Positions 52,299 through 60,687 of a DNA stretch of 64,000 nt are shown here, piece by piece (positions within the stretch are counted from its first letter, which is position 1; each line of letters starts with the position of its first letter). The position numbers and the translations under genes were made by a program. Below the pieces are notes generated by a model. That model was given only the letters and a program-made list of their open reading frames with translations, was not told the origin of the DNA and did no database searches. This DNA is from JASLDZ01 sp965199975 (GTDB lineage Bacteria; Pseudomonadota; Alphaproteobacteria; Caulobacterales; Caulobacteraceae), in NCBI GenBank assembly GCA_965199975.1, contig OZ241340.1, positions 2,790,001 to 2,854,000 on the forward strand. The letters run 5' to 3'.

Positions 52299-52349
52299 CT
52301 CGGCGCCAGGAGCGGTCCTTGGCTTGGCTCCAAGAACCAGACGTTCGCC
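52299..52349 (+). repeat. Dispersed 51-bp intergenic repeat, copy A
   Basis: CTCGGCGCCAGGAGCGGTCC, then TTGGCTTGGCTCCAAGAACC and AGACGTTCGCC. Used as reference for the family. Confidence 0.7.
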
Positions 52350-52419
52350 GAACCACCAAGAGCGTTCAACTTCCTGCCTCGACTTAAGGTCGAGATTGAC
52401 GGAGCGGCTGATCGGCTTG

Positions 52420-52731
52420 CTAGGCGCCTCTAAAGCCCTCCACGAGAAGGCCTCGCGTCTTCAACAGCCAACCCCTGGCCTCGTCATCCGTCTCACCGAT
52501 GATGAAGTCCCAGCGGCTGACGTCATTCTTGAAGCGCTCCAGGAGCCCTGTGGGCGGTTCAGCGAGCAGCCGGTCCAGCTCGTCGACGGCCTGTCTCACG
52601 TCCGCTTTGCTCTGAGTTATTGCGAAATCCCGGATCGCGTCGTCGTCGCTGTCGTAGGAGAAATCAAAATCCTGGTGGAGATAGCCCTCCATTAGATTGG
52701 AGAGTCTCGGGTAGGGCGAGCGCGTCTTCAT
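52420..52731 (-). CDS. CdiI-like immunity protein (partner of the RNase A-like toxin)
   Basis: 103 residues beginning MKTRSPYPRLSNLMEGYLHQ then DFDFSYDSDDDAI. PxLxNLxxxYxHQDFD is the start of the contact-dependent-inhibition immunity family (PF18593-like), which is acidic and cytosolic, as expected for a protein that blocks an RNase. Its ATG overlaps the toxin stop as ATGA, so the pair is translationally coupled. It is intact although the toxin carries a nonsense codon. Confidence 0.75.
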   Translation of the reverse strand: MKTRSPYPRLSNLMEGYLHQDFDFSYDSDDDAIRDFAITQSKADVRQAVDELDRLLAEPPTGLLERFKNDVSRWDFIIGETDDEARGWLLKTRGLLVEGFRGA

Positions 52732-53552
52732 GGTGCGGGATACGCCGTTAGAACGTAGTACAGCTTCCCGTTGAAAGCCTCCTTGCGCAAGACGACCCTG
52801 ACCGCCTTGCCGACCACCGGCGACGCGACGCCTCTCGTCAGCACTCGTCCGACGCCCCTGGGCATCGCCATCGAGAACGGCTGCGTGGCCTTAGGCCCGG
52901 CGGTCCGGGCCCACGCTGCGATAGCTGACCGCTGCGTCCGCATGACTGCCGACACGGCGTCCTCGGCCTCCTTGAGCGAGGTGAAGGTCGAGGCGGCGGC
53001 TATGCTCTTCTGAGCGGACAGCCTAGCGGCGAGCTGCGCGTCCGTCTGGGCGACGTGCTTGAGCAGGGTGTGGCCGCCCACGGCGCGGATGGAAGCGGCC
53101 TCGTGCTCCGCCAGCACGATGCGACCGCCGCGAACGGCCGCCACACGCAGAGCGCCCAGCCCGAGGGACAGCACGATCGGCACGGCGAGGTCTACGTCTT
53201 CGCCGATCTTACGGGCGTCGGCTTCGCCCACGCCAAGAGCCGCGGCGAGCGCCGCAGTTCCCTCGCTAGTGAGGGTTCGCGTCTCCCGACCGCTTCAGAG
53301 CTGACGCGCCCCGCTTTGGAGCGTATCCACGCCGTGGGTGCCCAGAGCCACACTTCCGACCTTGGTGACCAGGGTCGGGTCGGGGGCCAGCAGAAGACCG
53401 GCGGCCGTCATCTCCTCCAGGCCGCCGAGCAGGAGCTTCGCCCCGCCCCAGGCGCGCGTGACGTTGCTGGCCGGCCCTTCCAGTGTTCCGCCCGAGATCG
53501 CGGCCGCTACCTGGGCGGGCGTCAGCACGAGCGTGAAGCCGTCAGTCTCCAT
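52728..53552 (-). pseudogene. Polymorphic toxin with C-terminal bacterial RNase A-like (CdiA-CT) domain, interrupted by one TGA
   Basis: From an ATG at 53552 (after GAGGAG). Residues 1-85 contain GGAKLLLGGLEEMTAAGLLL and VTKVGSVALGTHGVDT, a glycine-rich hydrophobic pretoxin region. A TGA at 53295-53297 replaces codon 86, where homologs I recall have Trp. The frame then continues to the RNase domain: GGHTLLKHVAQTDAQLAARL, AASTFTSLKEAEDAV, GRVLTRGV and YYVLTAYPAP. GGHT-x-x-x-HV, RVL and the terminal T-A-Y match the catalytic set of the CdiA-CT RNase A family. A single TGG-to-TGA change would explain the loss. Confidence 0.75.
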
Positions 53553-53947
53553 CTCGGGGCTCCTCTGAGCCGCCACGGGCGCGGCGTGGTGGCGCCTTCT
53601 ATCGCCCTCAAGCGAGAAGTTGACCACCTCGACATCGTCGACGGCCGGCGTTCTCCTTCGCGGATCCAAAACCCACCGGCGCAGAGTTGATCAGGGGCGG
53701 TTTGTAGATCCGGTACGACGAGACCCTGAAAGGAGCCTGCACGTACCGTGAGGTGGGCAGATAGGTGGTCAGACGCCTGTTCACCGCGACGCCGGGCAGG
53801 TCCGCTCTTAAACGAGCCGGTGCGGCAGCTCCGGCTCTAGCTTACAACATCGCGACGGCGCTGGATCTCGCCTGACCAGACGGGTGGAGAACTTCGCCGC
53901 CACGGCAATCCTCAGCCCGCTTCAGGGCCATTTGGGGGGGTGAACGA
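53553..53947. other. Intergenic stretch upstream of the toxin
   Basis: On the minus strand a frame reads NRRLTTYLPTSRYVQAPFRV then SSYRIYKPPLINSAPVGFG before a stop. It could be the tail of a lost upstream gene of the toxin locus. I do not recognise it. Confidence 0.3.
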
Positions 53948-54127
53948 ATGGGCCCTGGGCTGGATCAGCTGCGGCTGTTCGCGGCGGTGGTGGAGGCGGG
54001 CGGCTTTCGCCCGGCCGCCCAGCGGCTGGGAATCTCGGCCTCTACGCTGAGCGACGTCGTGCGGCGCCTGGAGGAGCAGCTGGGGGTGCGCCTGCTCAAC
54101 AGGAGCACCCGCAGCGCGGCGCCGTGA
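53948..54127 (+). pseudogene. LysR-family regulator truncated after the DNA-binding domain
   Basis: 59 codons. MGPGLDQLRLFAAVVEAGGF, RPAAQRLGISASTLSDVVRR and LGVRLLNRSTRSAAP form a complete LysR HTH and the start of the linker, where homologs go on to PTEAG. The sequence ends abruptly at a TGA created by the adjoining IS1182-like fragment. The effector domain is missing. Confidence 0.75.
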
Positions 54128-54275
54128 GGTTCGCGGTCCAGCCTCAGCTGCATGGCGTCGATGGCGGCCTCGTGCTCCCATTGGGCGACGCGCCGGCTGG
54201 GGCTGGGGGTGCATCGCCCTTTAATCTTGCATGCCCGGCAGCTCGCCAAGTCCCAGTAGCGGTGCAGAGAAATCG
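54128..54275 (-). pseudogene. IS1182-family transposase remnant
   Basis: The minus frame reads LHRYWDLASCRACKIKGRCT, then PSPSRRVAQWEHEAAIDAMQ and LRLDREP. RYW-C-x2-C-x3-C-T followed by RxxxRWEHE is the zinc-like segment and downstream helix of IS1182-group DDE transposases. About 50 residues survive. It abuts the truncated LysR gene, so this element or its deletion caused that truncation. Confidence 0.65.
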
Positions 54276-54631
54276 CCGAACCGCCCAATGCCGAACCGCC
54301 CAATTCCCGCTTCCTAGCCCCAGCTGTCCACGTAGAGCCGCGATGGCGGCGTTACGTCTGTTGCGAATGGTCCTCTCGGACTTCACGCCGAGGGTGGCGG
54401 TCGCGGCAACTTTCTTTTCTACTCGTCATCTCAATCGCTTAGTGCATGGTGAGGCGGAGGTCTCTAAGCACCTAAATTGCGCTAGGAGCCACATAGGAGT
54501 CAGGCGATCGCATCAGTCTTGGCGATTTAGCGCCGCTACCCAAACATGTGGTTCTCAGCGTAGGTGCACTAGCGCTCCCAGGTCGCGCGGCGCTTCTTGG
54601 TGGAAGTCCGAACTGCATCGCCAACCAGTCG
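54276..54631. other. Intergenic stretch with no gene seen
   Basis: Lower GC than the flanks and no protein-like frame. It may contain decayed insertion-sequence material. Confidence 0.35.
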
Positions 54632-55534
54632 TCAGGTGCGTCCTTTGCGCTGATCCCGCACATGATCCACAAGCGCGCGCAGCGTCATCGGCAGGTGACG
54701 CCGGTTGGGATAGAACAGAAAGAAGCCCGGCAGCGGCGGGCAATAGGGTTCGAGGACCGCGCGTAGCTCCCCGGTGTGGAGCACCGGCGCAAAAGTTTCG
54801 ACCATACCGATGGTCAGCCCCGCGCCAGCACGGGCCATCTTCACCATCAACGCCATGTCGTTGGTAGTCATCTGAGGCTCGACCGAGACGGCGAAATCGT
54901 GGCCGTCCTCGGTAAACTCCCAACGATAGGGCGCGGCCTCGATAGACGATCGCCACCCGATACAGCGATGCTGCGTCAGCTCGCGCGGGTGAAGCGGCGT
55001 TCCGGCCACCGCAAGGTAGGCGGGTGCGGCGACGACGATCTGGCGCTGATCCTTGCCGACCGGTAGTGCGATCATGTCGCGCTCGATCACCTCGCCCAGC
55101 CGCACGCCGGCATCGAACCCGGCCGCCACGATATCGAACTCCGTATCGGTCACAAGAACATCGAGCCGAACGCCCGGATGGCCAGCGAGGAACGACGCCA
55201 GCAGATCGCCGGACAGGAAGCCTTCGGCGATCGAGGACACGGCCAAACGCAATAGACCGGCCGGTTGCCCGTCATGCGTGGTAGCGGCCTGTGCGGCAGC
55301 GTCGATCTCGGCGAGGGCGGGCGCGACCCGATCCAGCAGCGCCTCACCCGCTTCGGTCAGCGCCACGCTCCGCGTCGTCCGTCGCAGCACCGCAGTGCCG
55401 AGCGCGTCTTCCACCTTGCGGACCGCCTGGCTCACGGCCGATCGCGTGACGCCGAGCCGATCGGCGGCGGCGCGGAAACTGCGGGTGCGGGCGACAACGG
55501 CCAGCGTGGCAAGGGCGTTGAGATCGAGCGGCAT
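54632..55534 (-). CDS. LysR-family transcriptional regulator
   Basis: 300 residues. MPLDLNALATLAVVARTRSF, AADRLGVTRSAVSQAVRKVE and LGTAVLRRTTRSVALTEAG form the HTH. The effector domain has FDAGVRLGEVIERDMIAL and AGAGLTIGMVETF, of the type that regulates SDR and CMD genes. Divergent from the SDR operon, with a 15-bp palindrome (55559-55573) between them that suits autoregulation and control of the operon. Confidence 0.92.
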   Translation of the reverse strand: MPLDLNALATLAVVARTRSFRAAADRLGVTRSAVSQAVRKVEDALGTAVLRRTTRSVALTEAGEALLDRVAPALAEIDAAAQAATTHDGQPAGLLRLAVSSIAEGFLSGDLLASFLAGHPGVRLDVLVTDTEFDIVAAGFDAGVRLGEVIERDMIALPVGKDQRQIVVAAPAYLAVAGTPLHPRELTQHRCIGWRSSIEAAPYRWEFTEDGHDFAVSVEPQMTTNDMALMVKMARAGAGLTIGMVETFAPVLHTGELRAVLEPYCPPLPGFFLFYPNRRHLPMTLRALVDHVRDQRKGRT

Positions 55535-55558
55535 TGTCCAGCTCTGCTTACCAAGGCA

Positions 55559-55573
55559 TGCACGATTAGTGCA
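55559..55573. promoter_or_regulatory. Candidate LysR operator
   Basis: TGCAC-GATTA-GTGCA, a perfect interrupted palindrome of the T-N11-A type, in the 95-base gap between the divergent LysR and SDR genes. Confidence 0.55.
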
Positions 55574-55629
55574 ATAGTAGCGCTGATCCGCTCCCTTATC
55601 TCTCCGTCGACCACTGGAGGGCGAGGACC

Positions 55630-56352
55630 ATGAGCAAGATCGTACTCATCACAGGCGCAAGCAGCGGCATCGGCGAGGCGACGGCCCACGTCCTGGCGGC
55701 CGCGGGCATGATCGTCGTGCTCGGCGCGCGCCGGACCGATCGGCTTGAAAGGCTACGCGCGGAAATCACTACTGCGGGCGGCACAGTGCGTGTGCGGCGT
55801 CTCGACGTGACCGTCCGCGACGATGTGGCCGCATTTGCGCAGGCTGCGCTCGATGAGTTCGGGCGCATCGACGTGATCGTCAACAATGCCGGCGTCATGC
55901 CGCTCTCGCCCATGTCCTCGCTCAAGGTCGATGAGTGGGAGCGGATGGTGGATGTGAACATCAAGGGCGTGCTGTGGGGCATCGCAGCCGTGCTGCCGAC
56001 TATGAACGCGCAAGGCGCGGGCCACATCGTCAACGTCGCCTCGATTGGCGGGCTTCAGGTTTCCCCGACCGCAGCGGTCTATTGCGCGACCAAGTTCGCG
56101 GTGCGGGCGATCTCGGACGGCCTGCGTCAGGAGAACGACCGCATCCGCGTCACCAGCGTTTGTCCCGGCGTGGTCGAAACCGAACTGGCCGACAGCATCT
56201 CGGATGACGCCGCCCGCCGGGAGATGACGACCTTCCGCGCGGTTGCGCTCCAGCCCGACGCGATCGGCCGCGCCATCCTCCATGCGATCGTGCAACCGGC
56301 GGACGTGGATACCACCGAGATCGTGGTGCGTCCGGTCGGAAACCCGGCATGA
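55630..56352 (+). CDS. SDR-family oxidoreductase (YdfG/clavaldehyde-dehydrogenase type)
   Basis: 240 residues. VLITGASSGIGEATAHVLAA, VNNAGVMPLSPM, VNVASIGGLQ and YCATKFAVRAISDGLRQE are the complete classical SDR set (cofactor, NNAG, Ser, YxxxK). CPGVVETELADSI follows. First gene of a LysR-controlled operon with an Atu4866-like and a CMD-family protein. This cluster recurs in proteobacteria and seems to handle reactive electrophiles. The substrate is unknown. Confidence 0.92.
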   Translation: MSKIVLITGASSGIGEATAHVLAAAGMIVVLGARRTDRLERLRAEITTAGGTVRVRRLDVTVRDDVAAFAQAALDEFGRIDVIVNNAGVMPLSPMSSLKVDEWERMVDVNIKGVLWGIAAVLPTMNAQGAGHIVNVASIGGLQVSPTAAVYCATKFAVRAISDGLRQENDRIRVTSVCPGVVETELADSISDDAARREMTTFRAVALQPDAIGRAILHAIVQPADVDTTEIVVRPVGNPA

Positions 56353-56615
56353 GTGCGGCACCCCATCCTTACATCGGCATGTGGGTGACGGCGGACGGGC
56401 GTATCCGGCACGAGTTGCTGCTGGGCGGCCGTCATCACGAGACGCGGGCCGGACGGGCGCACACCTTCCAGGAATGCTACCGGGTCATGGGTAGCCGCAT
56501 CGATGACACCAACGACACAGGCCCAACCGGCGAAGGTGGTTTGGTGGCCGCCGATGTTCTGCACCATGCCGGAATGGTCCTGAGAAGCGAGACGGGAGCG
56601 AATCAGCGTGGATGA
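56349..56615 (+). CDS. Atu4866-like small protein
   Basis: 88 residues. HPYIGMWVTADGRIRHELLL, then GRRHHET-like residues, AHTFQECYRVMGSRIDDTND and GLVAADVLHHAGMVL. The Y-x-GMWVTxDGxIRxELLxxGRY pattern is that of Atu4866, a lipocalin-like mini-barrel of unknown ligand. ATGA overlap with the SDR gene and an 8-base overlap with the next gene. Confidence 0.82.
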   Translation: MSAAPHPYIGMWVTADGRIRHELLLGGRHHETRAGRAHTFQECYRVMGSRIDDTNDTGPTGEGGLVAADVLHHAGMVLRSETGANQRG

Positions 56616-56979
56616 CAGTCGTTACCAGCGCGGGCTGGCGCAGCTTGAGGCCGTCAGCGGTACGCATGGCGCAAAGGTCGTGAAAAGCCTGGAGGATATC
56701 GCCCCCGACCTGGGGCGCTATATTGTCGAGTTCGCCTACGGCGACATCTTCGCCCGTCCTGGCTTGGACCTGAAGACACGCGAGCTGGCGACGGTCGCCG
56801 CGCTGACGGCGACGGGTACCGCTACCGCCCAGCTCAGGGTCCACATTCAGGCGGCGCTGCATGTCGGCGCGAGCCGGCATGAGATCATCGAGACGATCCT
56901 GCAGATAATCCCCTATGCCGGCTTTCCTGCCGCGTTGAACGCCGTGACCGTCGCCCGTGAAGCCTTTGGAGCCGAGTAG
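56608..56979 (+). CDS. Carboxymuconolactone-decarboxylase-family protein
   Basis: 123 residues. DIFARPGLDLKTRELATVAA, then LTATGTATAQLRVHIQAALH, VGASRHEIIETILQIIPYAG and FPAALNA form the CMD helices. The AhpD-type CxxC is absent, so it belongs to the gamma-carboxymuconolactone-decarboxylase-like group. GTG start inside the previous gene. End of the operon. Confidence 0.9.
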   Translation: MDDSRYQRGLAQLEAVSGTHGAKVVKSLEDIAPDLGRYIVEFAYGDIFARPGLDLKTRELATVAALTATGTATAQLRVHIQAALHVGASRHEIIETILQIIPYAGFPAALNAVTVAREAFGAE

Positions 56980-57139
56980 GAGAACAACGCTGCCCGCTTC
57001 CGGGAGGGCTCACAACCGAACTGCGCCTGACCTTGATCGAGTTTCCAGAACGAATTCTCATTCTCGTTTTTCGATCCTTCGGGAGCCGGCATTGCTCGCC
57101 CAAGTTTGATGAGCGGCTGATCTTAGAGTAATGCATGAG

Positions 57140-57745
57140 CTATCCGACGCCGGGTGCCCGACCCGGTCGTATACCGAGCAGCGCCTTAGCGATCCGGCGC
57201 ACGGAGGCGTCGCCGTCGCCGCTGAGCTCCTCGTGGACGCGATCGTCGAGCAGCAGCGCCGCCAGGCCGTGTGCGAATGACCAGTAGCCCAGCGCCAGCG
57301 CGCGGACGTCCTCGCCCGGCGCTGCCGCCCGCTCGGCCGCTCCACGCAGGAAGCCGAAGGCGTACGCCCTTGAGGCGGTGAGGTCGTCCCCCGGCTCCAC
57401 GCGGCGCGGTCCGAACATCAGTCGGAACCGCCCCGGCGCCGCGCGTGCGAACCGGACATAGGCGACCGCCTGTTCCTCGATTTCGCAACCTCGCACGGCG
57501 ACCGCATCAGCCTTCGCGAGCGCATCCCCAAACGCCCGGAACGCGTCCGCCGCCAGCGCGGACAGCAGCGCCTCCTTGTCGGCGAAGTGCTGATAGGGCG
57601 CGCGTGGCGACACGCCGGCTCGACGCGCGAGCTCGCGGAGCGACAGCGCCTCGCTGCCGACTTCCTCCAGCAGCACCGCGGCCTGGGTCACCAGCGTGCG
57701 GCGCAAATCGCCGTGATGATATCCGGCCTTGTTTGTCTTCGTCAT
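57140..57745 (-). CDS. TetR-family regulator (WHG/TetR_C_13 type)
   Basis: 201 residues. GYHHGDLRRTLVTQAAVLLE then LSLRELARRAGVSPRAPYQH and FADKEALLSALAADAF form the HTH. RAAPGRFRLMFGPR and the ALGYWSFAHGLAALLLDDRV helix are the WHG effector-domain marks. Divergent from an EthD-domain gene. The imperfect palindrome at 57759-57777 between them is the probable operator. Confidence 0.92.
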   Translation of the reverse strand: MTKTNKAGYHHGDLRRTLVTQAAVLLEEVGSEALSLRELARRAGVSPRAPYQHFADKEALLSALAADAFRAFGDALAKADAVAVRGCEIEEQAVAYVRFARAAPGRFRLMFGPRRVEPGDDLTASRAYAFGFLRGAAERAAAPGEDVRALALGYWSFAHGLAALLLDDRVHEELSGDGDASVRRIAKALLGIRPGRAPGVG

Positions 57746-57758
57746 AGCCCCCACTTGG

Positions 57759-57777
57759 ATGTAAGCGTTGCATACAT
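57759..57777. promoter_or_regulatory. Candidate TetR operator
   Basis: ATGTA-AGCGTTGCA-TACAT, a 19-bp imperfect palindrome with matching GC pairs in the centre, in the 82-base gap between the TetR and EthD genes. Confidence 0.55.
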
Positions 57778-57827
57778 AAACGCCCTCCGGCACTCTCGCC
57801 GCCCGGCACGCTGCCAAGGAGACACCC

Positions 57828-58178
57828 GTGATCAAGTTCAGCATCCTGCTCAAGCGCAAGCCGTCGCTCACCCACGAGGCGTTCGTCGACTACCACCGCC
57901 ACTCGCACGCGGCGCTGTTCATGTCGGTGGCGGTCGTCAAGGAGACGGTGCGCCGCTACGTTCAGCAGCACGCGCTGCCGGTCGAACTGCCGGGCATGCC
58001 GCCGGTCAAGTACGATGGCATCACCGAGCTCTGGTTCGATGACGTCGACGCGATCGGCCGGCTGTTCGCCGACGCCGAGTACATGAGGGTCATCAGACCC
58101 GATGAGGCGAGCTTCATCGACCTCGAGCATTGCGACTTCATCGTATCCGAAGAGACCTTCGTCTCGCCCTTCGTCTGA
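57828..58178 (+). CDS. EthD-domain protein
   Basis: 116 residues. MIKFSILLKRKPSLTHEAFV with DYHRHSHAALFMS is the ferredoxin-like EthD fold, and GITELWFDDVDAIGRLFADA EY follows. These small proteins act in ether or polyketide degradation or as cyclase-like chaperones. GTG start after AAGGAGAC. Probably induced through the divergent TetR, together with the hydrolase downstream. Confidence 0.88.
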   Translation: MIKFSILLKRKPSLTHEAFVDYHRHSHAALFMSVAVVKETVRRYVQQHALPVELPGMPPVKYDGITELWFDDVDAIGRLFADAEYMRVIRPDEASFIDLEHCDFIVSEETFVSPFV

Positions 58179-58244
58179 CGCCAGCGCGCGTCCGATCGAT
58201 CAACCACATCGAGCATTATCGATGCTCAAAACGGAGTAGGTGAC

Positions 58245-59108
58245 ATGGAATTCCAGACCTGGAGCAGCAAGCGGGTCCAGCTCGGCCCGGTCAATCTCCA
58301 CTACCGCACGGCGGGAACGGGGCCGGTCCTCGTTCTCCTCCACGGCTTCCCGCAGCACTCGCTGATGTGGCATGCGATCGGGCCCATTCTGGCCGAGCGG
58401 TTCACCGTGATCGCGCTCGACCAGCGTGGCGCCGGCATGTCGTCGATCACCGCAGACGGTTATGACGGCACGACCATGGCCGGCGACCTCAAGGGCCTTC
58501 TCGACGCGCTCGGCGTCGAGAAGGCGTACCTCGCCGGCTACGACCTCGGCACGCGCACCGCCGCCGCCTTCGCCCGCGACTACCCCGAGCGCGTCGAGCG
58601 GGTCGCGTTCATCGAATTCACGCTGCCGACCTTCGGCTACGAGCAGGCGATGACGCCGACCAAGGACTGGTCGCTCAACTCCAACTGGCACCTGTCGCTG
58701 TTCACCGTCCCCGACGCGGCCGAGTTCCTGATCCGCGGCCGCGAGCGCGAGATGCTGTCGTGGTGGTTCTACCACATCGCGTATTCGGGCAACGTCCACC
58801 TCAGCGCCGAGCATTTCGAGGCCTATGCTCGTGAGATTTCCAAGCCTGGCGCGCTTAGGGCCGGCATCCTCTACTATGCCGCAGTGTGGAAGGACGCGGA
58901 GGACTTCGCCATCCTGCACGAGAAGCCGCTGACCATGCCGGTGCTGGCGATGGCGGGCGAGGCCTCGATCGCGCCGTATCTCGACATGGCTTGGAAGGGG
59001 GTCGGCGTCGACGTGACCACAAAGGTGATCCCGGAGGCGGGGCACTGGATCGGCGACGAGAACCCGAACTTCGTCGGCGAGGCGCTGCTGGAGTTCTTCA
59101 GCGCGTGA
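58245..59108 (+). CDS. Alpha/beta hydrolase of the epoxide hydrolase/haloacetate dehalogenase group
   Basis: 287 residues. VLLHGFPQHSLMWHAIGPIL is the oxyanion region. The nucleophile elbow is AGYDLGTRTAA with Asp instead of Ser, which defines epoxide hydrolases and haloalkanoate dehalogenases. VIPEAGHWIGDENPNF carries the catalytic His. WWFYHIAYSG lies in the cap. Follows the EthD gene in the TetR-flanked unit. Confidence 0.9.
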   Translation: MEFQTWSSKRVQLGPVNLHYRTAGTGPVLVLLHGFPQHSLMWHAIGPILAERFTVIALDQRGAGMSSITADGYDGTTMAGDLKGLLDALGVEKAYLAGYDLGTRTAAAFARDYPERVERVAFIEFTLPTFGYEQAMTPTKDWSLNSNWHLSLFTVPDAAEFLIRGREREMLSWWFYHIAYSGNVHLSAEHFEAYAREISKPGALRAGILYYAAVWKDAEDFAILHEKPLTMPVLAMAGEASIAPYLDMAWKGVGVDVTTKVIPEAGHWIGDENPNFVGEALLEFFSA

Positions 59109-59214
59109 AGCTGCTCGGGGGCGCCGGACGCGTCTCCGCATCGAGCGGGAGGAGACGACCTCAACAGGCGTCCTCTCCCGCTTGCTGATCTCCACCATCA
59201 AGCCGACGGGAGCG

Positions 59215-59667
59215 ATGCTCATGTCACCCAACCGCGCCTTCTCCGCCGGCGGAGCGCTGGCCATGCTGTCGTGGCTCCTTCTGTCGGCCAGCCTGTTCAC
59301 GCCGGCTTCGGTCCAACCGATCATCTGGACCGGCACGACCATCGCGGTGCCCGCCGTTCTTGGCGTCGCCTACGCAATCCTGCTCACCCGCGGCATTCGC
59401 GACGGCACGGGCGGCGGGTTCGGGTCGATCGCTGCGGTCCGACGCCTCTTCAGCAGCGATGCGGCGCTGGCGGCGGGATGGATCCACTATCTCGCCTTCG
59501 ACCTGTTCGTCGGCACCTGGATCGCGCGGGAGGGGTTGGCCGCCGATCTGCCGCGCCTGCTGATCCTGCCGTGCCTGCTCGCCACGTTCATGGTCGGCCC
59601 GGTGGGGCTGGTGCTCTTCCTGATGCTGCGGTTCGCCATCGCCGGACAGATCGGATTGGGATCATGA
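59215..59667 (+). CDS. ABA4-like (DUF4281) membrane protein
   Basis: 150 residues with four hydrophobic helices. WIHYLAFDLFVGTWIAREGL is the conserved ABA4-like core, and LILPCLLATFMVGPVGLVLF L closes the protein. Plant ABA4 acts in neoxanthin formation. The bacterial role is unknown. The stop overlaps the next gene (ATGA). Start at ATG 59215, with ATG 59221 as alternative. Confidence 0.82.
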   Translation: MLMSPNRAFSAGGALAMLSWLLLSASLFTPASVQPIIWTGTTIAVPAVLGVAYAILLTRGIRDGTGGGFGSIAAVRRLFSSDAALAAGWIHYLAFDLFVGTWIAREGLAADLPRLLILPCLLATFMVGPVGLVLFLMLRFAIAGQIGLGS

Positions 59668-60494
59668 GCGCCGACAATGGCATAATCAACGCCGCCTTGG
59701 CGTTCCTGCCGATGCTGCTCGCCCAGCCCGCTTTGGCGGCCTACGGCATCATCCTGCTCGCCCTCGTACCGGTCGGGCTGCTGTGGTCGCGCTTCGACCC
59801 GCGCACCGTCAACGACGAGTCCGTGGCGACCAAGCCAACGAGGTTTCTGCTCTCCATCGGGATCCACGCAATCACCCTGTCATGGATGTTCGGCTTCGTC
59901 CGCCCGGACCGCGCCCACGCGTTCGCGCCCATGCTCACGGTGTGGATGGTCCTGATCTGCTCGACTTGGGAGCTCGGGTGCATCGGCTGGCAGGCGGCTC
60001 GCGCCCGCGAGTCGCACTTCAACCACCGGACGCCGATGGACTCGGCCATCTTCATCTCAATGGGCCTTTTCGCAACCCTGCTCGTCGCGGCCAACCTGCC
60101 GCTCGCCTGGGAGATCGCCCACCGTCCCGCGGCCGACGCGCATCCGGTTATGGTCATGGCGGTGATCTTCGGCTTGGTTGTGACCTGCTTCATCGGCGGC
60201 GGCACCGGCATTCTAATGGGCGCGCGCAACAGCCACGGCATCGGTCGTGAAGGCAGGCGGCTGCCGCTGTTCGGCTGGAGCGCGGTCGCCGGGGACCTGC
60301 GTGCGCCGCACTTCCTCAGCATCCATGCCCTCCAGGCCTTCCCGTTGCTGGCGGGAGTTACCACGCTCGTATCGCGAGGCGACGCGACGCTGATCTTCGG
60401 CGTGTCGGCAATCGGGTTCTGCGTCCTGATCGGAGCGACATTCGCTCAGGCGCTCAAGGGACATCCGGTCATCCCGACGCAAGCGACGGCATGA
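59664..60494 (+). CDS. Multi-pass membrane protein of unknown function
   Basis: 276 residues with about seven helices (LAAYGIILLALVPVGLLW, FISMGLFATLLVAANLPLAW, VMVMAVIFGLVVTCFIGGGT and others). APHFLSIHALQAFPLLAGV carries two histidines within a helix pair, a pattern of heme or metal-binding membrane proteins. Coupled to the ABA4-like gene by ATGA. No family named with confidence. Confidence 0.72.
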   Translation: MSADNGIINAALAFLPMLLAQPALAAYGIILLALVPVGLLWSRFDPRTVNDESVATKPTRFLLSIGIHAITLSWMFGFVRPDRAHAFAPMLTVWMVLICSTWELGCIGWQAARARESHFNHRTPMDSAIFISMGLFATLLVAANLPLAWEIAHRPAADAHPVMVMAVIFGLVVTCFIGGGTGILMGARNSHGIGREGRRLPLFGWSAVAGDLRAPHFLSIHALQAFPLLAGVTTLVSRGDATLIFGVSAIGFCVLIGATFAQALKGHPVIPTQATA

Positions 60495-60687
60495 AGATCT
60501 TCGGCAACCATTGCGGTCAAAGTCGTTCCTGACAAACGGTGTCGCGGAGCCACTCGCCGTCGCCGGTCTGCGCGACGATGCGTCTTTCATACGGGTGCCG
60601 GTACCAGGAGTGGCGCTGATGCCAGCGCGCCAGCGCTGGGCATGATCGCTCGGCCGGCACCGCCGGCCGTGGCGAGGACGAGGCTGT
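60495..60687. other. Gap between convergent genes
   Basis: No gene or strong hairpin seen. Confidence 0.3.

Noticed and set aside
34803..53297. Several in-frame TGA codons (34896, 51039, 53295) as possible recoding to Trp or selenocysteine
   Set aside because: TGA ends many intact genes here in GTGA/ATGA overlaps and TGG is used normally. Nearby pseudogenes carry TAG and frameshifts too, so mutation is the simpler reading.
57040..57072. AACGA...TCGTT with a T run as terminator of the CMD operon
   Set aside because: The stem is only five base pairs with a ten-base loop. Too weak to list as a feature.
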